Below, piece after piece: positions 17,273 to 26,240 of a DNA stretch of 53,394 nt (its first letter is position 1; every line of letters starts with the position of its first letter). The stretch is from Myxococcales bacterium (lineage in GTDB: Bacteria > Myxococcota_A > Bradymonadia > UBA7976 > UBA1532): NCBI GenBank assembly GCA_002731825.1, contig PCCS01000065.1, positions 1-53,394 of the forward strand, read 5' to 3'. Made by a program: the position numbers and the translations under genes. The notes under the pieces are model-generated. The model was not told where the DNA came from. It saw nothing but the letters and a program-made list of their open reading frames with translations, and did not search any database.

Positions 17273-17598
17273 GTATGCTTCGTACTATGTGCTTAATGTA
17301 TCTCTCTGACAAGGCCTACTGTGCCCGACCGGACGCCGATATCAGTCTGTGCAATGAGATCAATGCATGTCCCTGTAGACGATGACTGAAACGGCGGACA
17401 CTCATCGGCTGAAATTGGCCTCGACCCCGGCTATAAGTATACGCATTCGGTACGTCCCATTTCTCAACACGGCTGCCTGCCATAAGATGATTCACACAAT
17501 GAAGTGGGTCATTAAAGCGCGTCGAAGCAGAGATGTTTTATGGATGTCAGAATGAGAGTTTTGGTGAGTCCCAGCTCTGCGTGGTGATACACCCGCAT
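17273..17598. other. Kinase upstream region, no gene
   Basis: 326 bp between the kinase gene and the upstream endonuclease-like gene, both on minus. Apart from the putative kinase promoter at 17284-17312 I see no structure or plausible coding frame. Confidence 0.4.
17284..17312 (-). promoter_or_regulatory. Putative promoter of the kinase-FGE gene
   Basis: On minus: TTGTCA (17312-17307), 17-bp spacer, CATAGT (17289-17284). A transcript start near 17277 would fit translation from the GTG at 17251 better than from the ATG at 17272. Confidence 0.4.
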
Positions 17599-18756
17599 TC
17601 AAGGCCATTCGATGGTCGTACCCAGCCCGAAATGGTCGGATAAGGACACATTGAGCTGAGTACCATCGGGTTTCTCAATGTCAATGGGCTGGTCGAATAG
17701 GCGTTCGACCTGGCTAAACCTGGCGCCCTTTACAACGATATGGTCGATCATTCGTGGTGTTGACGTCTCGCTACGAAGCCCGTTTTCGGAACACAATGTA
17801 CACATGGGTTGTCTAGACGCCGTATTCACATTGGTCCATCCCGCCTCCTCAAATTTTGAGTAGTTCTCAGGCAAGGATGCCGCAATGGTCTCGCCGACGG
17901 CCGGACCTGTATTGAAATCGCCGGCGATGATTGCGGGCTTTGAGCCACGTTGCATGTCTGTGAAGTTCAACAAATCTGTGATTTGAGCCGCATTCTCATC
18001 GCCATAGGATGCGTAGTTACCGTTGTAGACTGGTTCCCTCAAGCTGGCGGTGAGGTGGGTACATGCGATGCCCAGTCCAGAGACCTCGCCGTAGAGAACA
18101 CTCCGGGCGATGAAAAAAGATGAAAAGTTCGTCGTTAGCGTGTTTTCAATTGGCCGCTTACTCAAGAGCAGAAGACCGTTGTGACCATCGTATATGTATT
18201 GGGCTGCATCGCCCGACGTGCAGGCATCGACAATGTCTGGGACATTACCCAAACTCAGATTACTGGCTGCACAACCCTGGCAATCTGGACTCAGTGCATT
18301 GAAGTGGTCTCCGCAATTATCAAGTACGCAGCTGGTTAAGTCAGCGGTGTCATCACACAGGGGGACTGTACAGTCCACCAGTGGCGCTGCCTCTTGTTCC
18401 GTACACGCGGCCGTCATAATCTCGCCATCAGCAAAGTCGCTTAGGCGAGTTCGGTTCATATAGGACTCGGGGAAGACCTCTGAGACACCTTGGAGCAGGG
18501 CGTCTATGTCGTCGTCGAAGTACATTTCTTGAAGGCAAAATACGTCGACATCAGCACGTGCATTAATGGCCTCGACGATGGGGGCGAATCGCTCTTCAGC
18601 ATGGTCCACATAGCCACGGGCCATGCCCACATTGAAAATAGCGACTCGGAGGGAGCCCGTATTCGAATTCCCATCACCGCCCTCACTGTCACCGCAACCG
18701 ATCAAGAGTAAGGCTGACGCTGCGAGGGCGATTGTTTTTAGATGTATCATCATTTT
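17599..18756 (-). CDS. Endonuclease/exonuclease/phosphatase-family lipoprotein
   Basis: 385 residues from ATG 18756, with GGAGG 8 nt upstream. Lipoprotein signal MMIHLKTIALAASALLLIGC, then a Gly/Ser/Asn linker. The EEP fold is shown by LRVAIFNVGMARG, VFCLQEMYF (metal Glu), GLLLLSKRPI, GIACTHLTAS (His), AIIAGDFNTGP (GDFN) and the final LSDHFGLG (SDH). All catalytic stations of the DNase I / sphingomyelinase superfamily are present. An insertion at about 115-190 carries about ten Cys (VDCTVPLCDDTADLTSCVLDNC..., CQGCAAS), probably disulfide-bonded and unusual for the family. Surface nuclease, phosphodiesterase or phospholipase are all possible; substrate unknown. Confidence 0.88.
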   Translation of the reverse strand, partial: KMMIHLKTIALAASALLLIGCGDSEGGDGNSNTGSLRVAIFNVGMARGYVDHAEERFAPIVEAINARADVDVFCLQEMYFDDDIDALLQGVSEVFPESYMNRTRLSDFADGEIMTAACTEQEAAPLVDCTVPLCDDTADLTSCVLDNCGDHFNALSPDCQGCAASNLSLGNVPDIVDACTSGDAAQYIYDGHNGLLLLSKRPIENTLTTNFSSFFIARSVLYGEVSGLGIACTHLTASLREPVYNGNYASYGDENAAQITDLLNFTDMQRGSKPAIIAGDFNTGPAVGETIAASLPENYSKFEEAGWTNVNTASRQPMCTLCSENGLRSETSTPRMIDHIVVKGARFSQVERLFDQPIDIEKPDGTQLNVSLSDHFGLGTTIEWP

Positions 18757-18824
18757 GCTTGCCTCCGAATTCACCTCCAAATGTAGCGCATTTGAAGCGG
18801 ATGGGAACGCAAACTTTCTTCAGA

Positions 18825-19421
18825 CTAGTGGTAGGTCGCTGAGAAGTAGATTGAGACGCTGCCTAAGTTGATTTCGTTTTCATCTTCTTTTACGGAACCC
18901 GCTTCGAATTCGCCGCCCACACCGAGGCCCCAGTTTTCACTGACCCACCATTCACGTCCAACGGCAAAAAAGCCTGAGAACCCAGAGTCCGATTCAGCCT
19001 CATTGGTCTGTCCATTGAACTTAGTCTCGAATCTCAACACAGGAAAGCGAGCGCCGAAGGTGATGTACGTACCGGATTGCCAGTACCGCGTTGCCCCAAT
19101 GCCCGCACTGGTCCAGCCCGCGGTGACATCAAAATCTGATGTATCGATCTCTTGTCCGTTAACTTTTAACGTTGGATCCTGCGCCATCATGGATGCCACT
19201 TCTCCGAACAAGATCCAGTCAGGACTCAAAGACCCACCCAGTTGCAAGCTAAACTTGCCAGCCCCACCCGAAATCTCTGTGTTGTCATCAGAAATATTTA
19301 GCCCACCGACACCCGGCGTCAGACGAAGATAGAAACCGTCATGCGTGTGGCTCTTGGATGCAAATGCATTTTGTGAACAAAGCAGAGTGGCAAAAAACAG
19401 GCAGGCGAGCTTGAGATGCAT
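18825..19421 (-). CDS. Small outer-membrane beta-barrel protein
   Basis: 198 residues. Signal peptide MHLKLACLFFATLLCSQNAFA, mature SKSHTHDGFYLRLTPGVGG. Eight alternating strands read in the style of OMP_b-brl/OmpA-like barrels: FSLQLGGSLSPDWILFGEV, VTAGWTSAGIGATRYWQ, TYITFGARFPVLRFETKF, GFFAVGREWWVSENWGLGVGGEFEAG, and a final VSIYFSATYH ending in an aromatic-His. Role unknown. Between an EEP lipoprotein gene and a multihaem lipoprotein gene on the same strand; a 151-bp gap upstream suggests its own promoter. Confidence 0.82.
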   Translation of the reverse strand: MHLKLACLFFATLLCSQNAFASKSHTHDGFYLRLTPGVGGLNISDDNTEISGGAGKFSLQLGGSLSPDWILFGEVASMMAQDPTLKVNGQEIDTSDFDVTAGWTSAGIGATRYWQSGTYITFGARFPVLRFETKFNGQTNEAESDSGFSGFFAVGREWWVSENWGLGVGGEFEAGSVKEDENEINLGSVSIYFSATYH

Positions 19422-19572
19422 GATGATCCTTTTGGGACAGATTTGAATTGAAACCAGAGACTGAATCCTCTTTTAGGGCTAACACTGTTTCAAAGCATCG
19501 GGAACCCAAAAATCCCAATGGATATGGTGAGGGCTTGGAAATTAATCGATATCTTGACTTCGGGATGGCTGC

Positions 19573-21006
19573 TTATCGCAATCGAAAAAGGGCCTCGGTG
19601 CGTTCCATTTCGATTGTGGGTATAGGCGAGATCTCTTGCGGGTCCAAATAGCCCCCGTCGACTAAGTCTCTTATCAAGAAGGGCGGGAATGTTCTGTAGT
19701 TCAAAGTGGCAAGCACTCGGAACTGGTTCGTGCTGATTTGTAGTGCCGGTACGGGAAAGTCCCGCCATTTACGCTGGCCTGGACCGATTAAGTTGTCGGT
19801 GAAACTATGGGCCTGCCATGGGAAATTGACATGGCCTCCATCCTGCCCATAGATGAACTGCCCAAAGAGCATTAATTCAGGGTCACCATCAGGGTCCAGA
19901 CTATGACCCATGACACCATCCATCAAGTCACCATTTGCGTCGGTCATACCGGACTCAAAAACTAAATTATCGGCCTCATCAAAGATTTGTAAATGAACCC
20001 AGACCTGTGTATCCGCTGTAGACCCTGCGGGCAATTGATGGCCGTTGTTTATATTTTCGACCGAGACGATGATCACAGCGTTGCCTAGCTCGTCTATTCC
20101 ATTGTAGCGGACATCGAGTATGGCACAGTCGCTCAGCAGGTCGCGCGCGATCTGTGCTTGTCGTTCCTGACCTGGGAAACCCGGCTGCAGTGCCTGGTAG
20201 ACACCCAGGAAATGGTGGCTATGCAATGTCCGAGTCTCTCCGTCTTTGGTGATTGGACCCTCATAGGTTGGCATGTGGCAATCTTGGCAGGTCCTGTGGC
20301 GCTCTGGATTGCGCACATCGTTATACGCGTTTGAATACCAGGTGCTGAACGTCGAATCGAGCCTGACCCCGTTGGGATTGACGAAATCATGACAGCTTCC
20401 ACACATGATGTTTTTCTGCAACGGATCGGAGAAGAGCGGGGCCGGTTCAATTGGGTGAGCCCGCGTTGCAGCTTCGCTTGCGGACGCCCCGTAATACGTT
20501 GTATCCGAGAGCACAATCTTTGCGTTTTGAGTGGCTTCGACCATGGCCATGCTATGGCATGAGGTACACTGGACCCCCTGACCAATCAGTGGATTAGATA
20601 AATCCAAAGGCATCTCGAATCGACCATTTCTTTCGACCACTGGAAGCAGACCCCTCAGAGACGCATTGGGCGCGTGGCATTGCACGCAGAATTGGTCGAG
20701 TCGGCCTTCGGTCTCTTCAATACCTTTCTTATTTAAGGCCCGAAAGATCGGGTCCTGCACTGAGTTTGCATGCATGCTTGTCCGCCATTGCTCAAAATGC
20801 TGCTGGTGACAGGACCCACAATAGTCTGGGGTGGCGAGACCCACGGCAGGCACAGCGCCATCGGATCCAATACCCCCATCGGGCCCCACGTCTGATCTGC
20901 CCATGTCTATAGAGTCGATGAGGATGGTCTGTAACTCGCGTCCCTCGTCTGCGCACGCAACCAGGAGTCCGATTGTCATCACGATGGAGAGGATGCGATT
21001 TAGCAC
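19573..21006 (-). CDS. Five-haem c-type cytochrome lipoprotein
   Basis: 477 residues, GTG start with AGAGGG upstream. Lipobox LLVAC (Cys18), then an acidic/Gly linker typical of this genome. Five CxxCH motifs are visible: CGSCH (63-67), CVQCH (107-111), CTSCH (147-151), CGSCH (202-206) and CQDCH (240-244), with further His residues (for example HSHHF) as possible distal ligands. This is the cytochrome c554/multihaem group layout. The C-terminal 200 residues are beta-rich without Cys-haem motifs (VSVENINNGHQLPAGSTADTQVWV). Membrane-anchored electron transfer outside the inner membrane is inferred; substrate unknown. No other respiratory genes adjoin. Confidence 0.88.
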   Translation of the reverse strand: MLNRILSIVMTIGLLVACADEGRELQTILIDSIDMGRSDVGPDGGIGSDGAVPAVGLATPDYCGSCHQQHFEQWRTSMHANSVQDPIFRALNKKGIEETEGRLDQFCVQCHAPNASLRGLLPVVERNGRFEMPLDLSNPLIGQGVQCTSCHSMAMVEATQNAKIVLSDTTYYGASASEAATRAHPIEPAPLFSDPLQKNIMCGSCHDFVNPNGVRLDSTFSTWYSNAYNDVRNPERHRTCQDCHMPTYEGPITKDGETRTLHSHHFLGVYQALQPGFPGQERQAQIARDLLSDCAILDVRYNGIDELGNAVIIVSVENINNGHQLPAGSTADTQVWVHLQIFDEADNLVFESGMTDANGDLMDGVMGHSLDPDGDPELMLFGQFIYGQDGGHVNFPWQAHSFTDNLIGPGQRKWRDFPVPALQISTNQFRVLATLNYRTFPPFLIRDLVDGGYLDPQEISPIPTIEMERTEALFRLR

Positions 21007-21374
21007 AGTGTAATTCCCTCTGATTGCCGGCTTTTACAGAACAGGAGCACTAACATAGGCGTCTGTTAAAGTCTCTTCTTTGGGCGCTTGGCATGCCATT
21101 GGATGATAGTCCTTTGATTGTTTTTTGAAAACTGCGATTCACCGCTGCAGGCGTGCTCGGGTTGATCCGGTTGGGGGAGCGAATCGCCAAGTGGCCCGGC
21201 TGTACGACCGGCTAAGGGCGTAGAGTCGACAATCATAATCACATTGCACAGGGCTTCACTTTTTTGCAGTTAGACCCAGATCGTCAATTAAATCGTCCGA
21301 TCAGCAGGAGTTTGGTGCAATCTCACAGCTGAGGGTGTACAGACGGCGTTCACGCTTAATATTGGAGCAGCGCT
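21007..21374. other. Divergent intergenic region, no gene seen
   Basis: 368 bp between the cytochrome gene (minus) and the helicase gene (plus). No coding frame, strong hairpin or convincing promoter box recognised. Long leaders are known for cold-shock deaD/csdA genes, so part may be helicase 5' UTR; that is inference. Confidence 0.35.
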
Positions 21375-23210
21375 GTGTCAGACGATCACGATAGCCCAGA
21401 GACCACGCGATTTGCTGACATGGCATTGAGTGACCCCGTGCTTAAGGCTCTCTCAGAGCTTGGGTACGAGTTGCCAACCCCTATTCAAGCATTGGCGATT
21501 CCTCACCTTGTCGAGGGCCGTGACATCATCGGACAAGCTCAGACGGGCACGGGTAAAACGGCCGCCTTTGGACTTCCACTGCTCGATAAGATCGAACTCG
21601 ATAAAGCCGTTCCCCAGCTTTTGGTTGTCGCACCGACCCGCGAACTTGCCCTCCAGGTCTGTGAAGCCATTAAGGGATACGCAAAACATCTAAAGGGGTT
21701 GCGCGTTCTCCCCGTATACGGTGGTCAAGGTATGGCGACTCAGCTGCGGTCACTTCGCAGGGGCGTCCACTGCGTGGTCGGTACACCGGGTCGTTTACTG
21801 GACCACTTGGACCGGAAAACCCTGAAGCTAGACGCCGTCAAAGCCTTGGTTCTCGATGAGGCTGATGAAATGCTGCGCATGGGTTTTGTCGAAGAGGTCG
21901 AAAAGATCATGGAGCAATTGCCGCCTGTCCATCAGACAGCGCTGTTCTCAGCGACTATGCCGAGGCCCATCGCCCGCATCGCGAAGCGGTTTTTGACCGA
22001 CCCGGTCGAAATACGGACAAAGTCTAAAGAGACAACCGTCGAGGCCATTAAGCAGTTCTACATCCCTGTCACCGGGGAAATTAAAAAGCTTGAAGCCTTG
22101 TCTCGGCTCGTCGAGACGGAAGATTTTGACGGCATGATTGTGTTTACACGAACTCGGGTGGCGACAGTTGAACTCTCAGACCAATTAGAGGCCCGAGGTT
22201 ACAAGGCGCAGGCGCTCAATGGAGATATGAGTCAACAGATTCGCCAACGCACTGTCGATCGCTTCAAAGCAGCCGACTTTGACATTCTGATTTGTACTGA
22301 TGTTGCTGCCCGTGGATTGGACGTGCCACGCATAAGCCATGTGATCAATTATGATATCCCCTTCGACACAGAAGTCTATGTGCATCGAATCGGACGTACG
22401 GGTCGGGCCGGTCGAGATGGAAAGGCGATTTTGTTTGCTGGCAAACGCCAACAACGGATGCTGTCTAACATAGAGCGTGCGACAAAAAAGAAAATAGAGC
22501 GACTGGCGCTCCCCTCTGGTAACGACGTGAAAGCGCGTCGAATTGCCCATTTCAAATCATTTTTGACCTCGGCAATTGAGTCAAATGAGCTCGATAGCTT
22601 TCGGTCCATCGTCGAGGACTACTGCCGTGAGACGGATCAAGACCCAATGTCAGTTGCCGCTGCATTGGTCCACGCCTATCAGCTTGACCGACCTTTTTCT
22701 GTGAGACATGTCCAGATTGAAGATGTAGAGCGGCCCAGGAAAACCGCTAAGTCCAAGCGTGAGCCGGTGTCCGAGCGGCCCAGGAAAACCGCAAAGTCCA
22801 AGCTTGAGCCGGCGCCCGATCGGCCCAAGAAGCCCAAGAAGTCCAAGAAGCCAAAAGCGCCAATGGATGTCTATCGTGTTGAGGTTGGTAGCGACGATGG
22901 TTTGGAGCCAAAGAACCTTGTTGGTGCGCTCACAAATGAGATTGATATACCGAGTTCGTACATTGGATCGATTCGAGTGGGCACACAGCACACGATCGTC
23001 GAGCTGCCCACAGGCATGCCGTCCGATGTTCTCTCGTTCTTAAAAAACGTGAGAGTCTGCGGCAAGAAACTCAACATGAGTCACCTGGGGAATGAACGCG
23101 TCCCCAAGACCGCATCCAGTCGTCGACCTCGAGATGATTCAGGGAAAAAAGCGCCAACACCCCGGCGTAAAAAGCCCAAAACCAAACCTCGCAAGAAGTC
23201 ACCCAGTTAA
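21375..23210 (+). CDS. DEAD-box ATP-dependent RNA helicase, DeaD/CsdA-like
   Basis: 611 residues from GTG 21375 with GGAG 8 nt upstream. Motifs in order: Q motif (LPTPIQALAIP), I AQTGTGKT, Ia PTRELALQ, Ib GTPGR, II DEAD, III SAT, IV IVFTRTR, V CTDVAARGLD, VI HRIGRTGRAGR. After the helicase core and a dimerisation-like segment comes a Lys/Arg/Pro linker with 15-residue repeats, then a DbpA-type RNA-binding domain (MDVYRVEVGSDDGLEPKNLVGAL...IPSSYIGSIRVG..HTIVELP) and a very basic tail. Domain order matches DeaD/CsdA proteins used in ribosome assembly and cold adaptation; cytoplasmic. Confidence 0.95.
   Translation: MSDDHDSPETTRFADMALSDPVLKALSELGYELPTPIQALAIPHLVEGRDIIGQAQTGTGKTAAFGLPLLDKIELDKAVPQLLVVAPTRELALQVCEAIKGYAKHLKGLRVLPVYGGQGMATQLRSLRRGVHCVVGTPGRLLDHLDRKTLKLDAVKALVLDEADEMLRMGFVEEVEKIMEQLPPVHQTALFSATMPRPIARIAKRFLTDPVEIRTKSKETTVEAIKQFYIPVTGEIKKLEALSRLVETEDFDGMIVFTRTRVATVELSDQLEARGYKAQALNGDMSQQIRQRTVDRFKAADFDILICTDVAARGLDVPRISHVINYDIPFDTEVYVHRIGRTGRAGRDGKAILFAGKRQQRMLSNIERATKKKIERLALPSGNDVKARRIAHFKSFLTSAIESNELDSFRSIVEDYCRETDQDPMSVAAALVHAYQLDRPFSVRHVQIEDVERPRKTAKSKREPVSERPRKTAKSKLEPAPDRPKKPKKSKKPKAPMDVYRVEVGSDDGLEPKNLVGALTNEIDIPSSYIGSIRVGTQHTIVELPTGMPSDVLSFLKNVRVCGKKLNMSHLGNERVPKTASSRRPRDDSGKKAPTPRRKKPKTKPRKKSPS
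22728..22850 (+). repeat. 45-bp in-frame repeat in the helicase linker
   Basis: GAGCGGCCCAGG starts at 22728 and 22773, with a diverged third start (GATCGGCCCAAG) at 22818: exact 45-bp spacing. It encodes ERPRKTAKSK.EP units, a basic tether. Confidence 0.75.
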
Positions 23211-23249
23211 GTGCCTTGCACGGGCTTTGCGGGCCATCGCTGGCTCACG

Positions 23250-23265
23250 TTTAGCGTGCGCTAAA
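23250..23265. other. Inverted repeat in helicase 3' region
   Basis: TTTAGCG-TG-CGCTAAA, 40 bp after the helicase stop. The following run on plus is A rather than T, so it is not a standard terminator. Confidence 0.3.
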
Positions 23266-23387
23266 AAAGCGTCTATTCCCATTTGTTCATGGGTCCATTC
23301 TCTTCGATATGTGCTGCTCTTTAATTGTTTTTTCTTGTCTACCGAACAACGGTTGGTGACAGTAATCGTGCAGGCAGGGAGATCAGT

Positions 23388-25172
23388 ATGCAACAGATTA
23401 TACCGCATCATTTGAGCCATGTAGCTATACCCATGGGTCGCCTCGTCCAGCTCAGCCGGCAGCTCGTCCCAAGTCTCTTGATCCTGAGTCTCATGGGCTG
23501 CGATTCGTCGGCAGGCGTCTCGGAGATGGATGGCGTTTTGGCAGACGCCGGCCTGACCTCTTTTGATGGCGATCTAAGACCAGATGTGGGCAGTCCAGTT
23601 ACCGGCGACGGCGGGTTCGACCTAGGTGTTGACCTCGGGATGGACCAGCCCAATATGGATATTCGGCAAGCTGAGTTCTATCATCGAGATCAAATTCAGC
23701 GCATTGAGATTACCATTGATCCGGCTGATCGACAGCGTATGTTTGCCGCTCTGCCTGAACGGATTTATGTGCCAGCGAGCTTCCGCTGGAATGAGATTCA
23801 AATCGATGATGTTGGCGTTCGTTTCAAAGGCAATAGCTCGTCGAATCCCGATGCATGGTGGAAACGCAGCCTACTCGTAAAATTTGGTGAATTTGTCGAC
23901 GACCAGCGATTTTTCGGTCTGCGTCGCGTTGCCCTCGATAATGCGATTCAATTTGGGTCTGTTTTCTCCGAGAGATTGATCACCGACATTCTGAGAAACG
24001 AAGGTGTCCCTTGTTCTCGGGCGAATTACGCCGAGGTGACCATCAACGGCGTCTATGATGGACTCTTTGTCAATGTCGAGCGCCTGGACAAATCGTTCCT
24101 GGAACGGGTGTTTGGAAATCGCGATGGTGTCCTCTATAAAAATCATGTGGGTGGACCGGGTTCGGACTTTAGTGTTCTCGATAATCCGACTGATTACGCC
24201 CAAAGTTTTGAGCCTAAAACCCACAAAGATGAGGCCGATTTCTCTGAGCTTTATGACCTTTCGGTCCTGCTTCGTGATACGCCGGATGACGTTCTTGAAG
24301 CGCGCTTGGAGTCACGTTTTGAACTCGAGTCATTCATAAAGTTGATGGCCGTGATGGTCTTTAGCGGCGCATTTGACCAATACACAGGTCAAGCACCACA
24401 TAATTTCTACATTTATAACGACCCAGAAACCGGGCGTCTGAGTTATTTACCTTGGGATTTGGATGTGGGATTCGCCGACAATGCATTTGGCAGACTCCCC
24501 GTCATCGACGGTTGGAATGCGTCGTGGCCTTTGTTCGTCACACCCAGACCATTGATCGAGAGAATCCTGTCTAATGAGGCCTTAAGGCGTCGTTATCTGC
24601 GTCATGCAGAGCGCATTCTAGAACGTTACTTTCGACCGGAAGCCCTCGGTATGCAATTGGACCGTCTCTATCAGCAGGCGGAGGATAGTTTAGGCCGTGA
24701 TCCATATCCATCCCGCCGAGTCACTGTGCAGTCAGACACCGATTACCCAGGCATTGTGCGCTCTTTAAAGGCGTTTATGGTCAGACGCTATCAAACGGCT
24801 AGGATGCAGTTGGATTCCCCCTTGTCTCAACCGCCCGCATCAGCGACTCAGAGGCGAGAGCCAATGCCTGGTGAGCCTGGCCCAGACGACCCAAGCGACC
24901 TTCGAGTCGAAGGCATTGATGAGAGCGGTGTGACCCTAAGTTGGACCGATAATTCCGAGCGTGAGGGACTCACCATCGTGCAGCGGTGTGATGGGGTTGA
25001 TTGTGAGACCTTTACCAATTTAATCGGTATCGAACCTGACCGACCGCCTCGAGCGACAGACCAACAGGTCCAGATGGGGCAAGTCTACCGCTATCGTGTC
25101 TATGCCGCTTGGCCATCACCTGAAGGGCCCCAGGGTAGTGCCCCTTCAAATGTTGTTGAGGCGCGACCTTAA
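23388..25172 (+). CDS. CotH-kinase-family lipoprotein with C-terminal fibronectin III domain
   Basis: 594 residues from ATG 23388 with a GGGAG site; an ATG at 23433 would give a more usual 22-residue lipoprotein signal. Lipobox LMGC followed by a Gly/Asp linker (DLGVDLGMDQ). CotH core: IQRIEITIDPADRQRM, DVGVRFKGNSS, KRSLLVKFGEFV, RVALDNAIQ, EVTINGVYDGLFVNVERLDKSFL, NGVLYK-type DGVLYKNH, FYIYNDPETGRLSYLPWDLDVGF. The canonical PWDxD metal motif is present. The last about 90 residues form an FnIII domain (PSDLRVEGIDESGVTLSWTDNS...YRYRVYA). CotH proteins are atypical protein kinases; here it is an outer-membrane-anchored or exported form. Unlike its paralogue at 30320 it is not next to a VTC gene. 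Confidence 0.88.
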   Translation: MQQIIPHHLSHVAIPMGRLVQLSRQLVPSLLILSLMGCDSSAGVSEMDGVLADAGLTSFDGDLRPDVGSPVTGDGGFDLGVDLGMDQPNMDIRQAEFYHRDQIQRIEITIDPADRQRMFAALPERIYVPASFRWNEIQIDDVGVRFKGNSSSNPDAWWKRSLLVKFGEFVDDQRFFGLRRVALDNAIQFGSVFSERLITDILRNEGVPCSRANYAEVTINGVYDGLFVNVERLDKSFLERVFGNRDGVLYKNHVGGPGSDFSVLDNPTDYAQSFEPKTHKDEADFSELYDLSVLLRDTPDDVLEARLESRFELESFIKLMAVMVFSGAFDQYTGQAPHNFYIYNDPETGRLSYLPWDLDVGFADNAFGRLPVIDGWNASWPLFVTPRPLIERILSNEALRRRYLRHAERILERYFRPEALGMQLDRLYQQAEDSLGRDPYPSRRVTVQSDTDYPGIVRSLKAFMVRRYQTARMQLDSPLSQPPASATQRREPMPGEPGPDDPSDLRVEGIDESGVTLSWTDNSEREGLTIVQRCDGVDCETFTNLIGIEPDRPPRATDQQVQMGQVYRYRVYAAWPSPEGPQGSAPSNVVEARP

Positions 25173-25201
25173 TTGATCCAGTCGACTCGCGAGGGCGCAT
25201 C

Positions 25202-26164
25202 TCATGGCGCTGCAACAAGCGTTTTGAAGTTGCTTACGAACAGCTTTCCGCTTGCTGTTCTCACCTCATAGCGGGTGTCATCTCTGTTTACGCCAACCAC
25301 TCGACCTCTGTGGTAATGCATGCTCAGCCCACCGCTGGGTTCGGCATAGACAGTGTCCCCGAGTTTGAATCGTCGACCGACGTCAACGAGAGTCAATTCA
25401 GACTTTTTACGTTGGTTCAGACCCTCGGTGTAGGTTGTGAAAAAGACGGTTTCTCCATCGACGTGGACAACGGTTGCGCTGCGCTTAATTTTCTCTTTAC
25501 GAAAAATGACGACCCCGCCAGCCTGCCATGCCTTTGGTTTTATCAACAACAGTTCAGCGGCCGTTTTCTTGAGCTGACCGGGTTTGGCCCGACCGGTTGA
25601 TAAAATGTAGCGTTGACCCTCTTTGGCAATCACCCGTGCATACATGCTCGTCGCCCCGGAGTGAGCGAGTACAGTGTCTCCGGTGGCGAAGGTCATTTTT
25701 GCATCTGATGGGTAAATGAAGGCTGCTGGAGCCACCTCACCGAAGAAACCCACAAGAGCAGAATTTGACCTGATGGCTTTGATTCGACTTCGACGAAAAA
25801 TAAACTTTTTGGGTCTTCTCGGCTTTGCTGCGGCCGCCCAAACCCAGTCGCCTTTTGCCCCTTTGATAAACCGATTGGGGATGTCGAAACCCTCGATTCG
25901 ATAGCGTTCGTCTTTGCTGACCTGTGCCTGTGATCCGGGGTCGGCCACAGCGACGACGGGAGGCATCTCAACTGGCAGGGGCTGGCTGTCAACTCTCGAC
26001 AATGGGGTAGCGCCTCCGGTATCTGCCTCCTTGGGGTCCATGGACGTGCCTCGAGCTGATTCAAGCGTCGCAGGCTCGATATTCGTGTTTGCATCACCGG
26101 TGTTTCTATTGGAACTCGCACACCCAAGCATGCTCAATAGAAACATGAATCCTGTCCTTCTCAC
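25202..26164 (-). CDS. Lipoprotein with three Tudor/SH3-like barrel repeats
   Basis: 320 residues from GTG 26164, chosen because AGGGGG lies 8 nt upstream and it gives a compact lipoprotein signal MRRTGFMFLLSMLGC. Longer in-frame starts overlap the kinase gene. A Pro/Ala/Thr linker is followed by three small-barrel modules beginning GDTVLAHSGATSMYARVIA, GGVVIFRKEKIKRSATVV and GDTVYAEPSGGLSMHYHRGRVVG, each a 'GD.V...G...YR.RV' unit like Agenet/Tudor-like domains. Function unknown; ligand binding in the periplasm is plausible. It follows the kinase-FGE gene by 76 bp on the same strand and may be co-transcribed. Confidence 0.72.
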   Translation of the reverse strand: MRRTGFMFLLSMLGCASSNRNTGDANTNIEPATLESARGTSMDPKEADTGGATPLSRVDSQPLPVEMPPVVAVADPGSQAQVSKDERYRIEGFDIPNRFIKGAKGDWVWAAAAKPRRPKKFIFRRSRIKAIRSNSALVGFFGEVAPAAFIYPSDAKMTFATGDTVLAHSGATSMYARVIAKEGQRYILSTGRAKPGQLKKTAAELLLIKPKAWQAGGVVIFRKEKIKRSATVVHVDGETVFFTTYTEGLNQRKKSELTLVDVGRRFKLGDTVYAEPSGGLSMHYHRGRVVGVNRDDTRYEVRTASGKLFVSNFKTLVAAP

Positions 26165-26240
26165 TGAATTGACCCCCTGCAAATTTAACCTCTGTTCGCT
26201 GCGCTGAGTGACTTTGGGTTTTGCCATACGGGTGTCTTGC

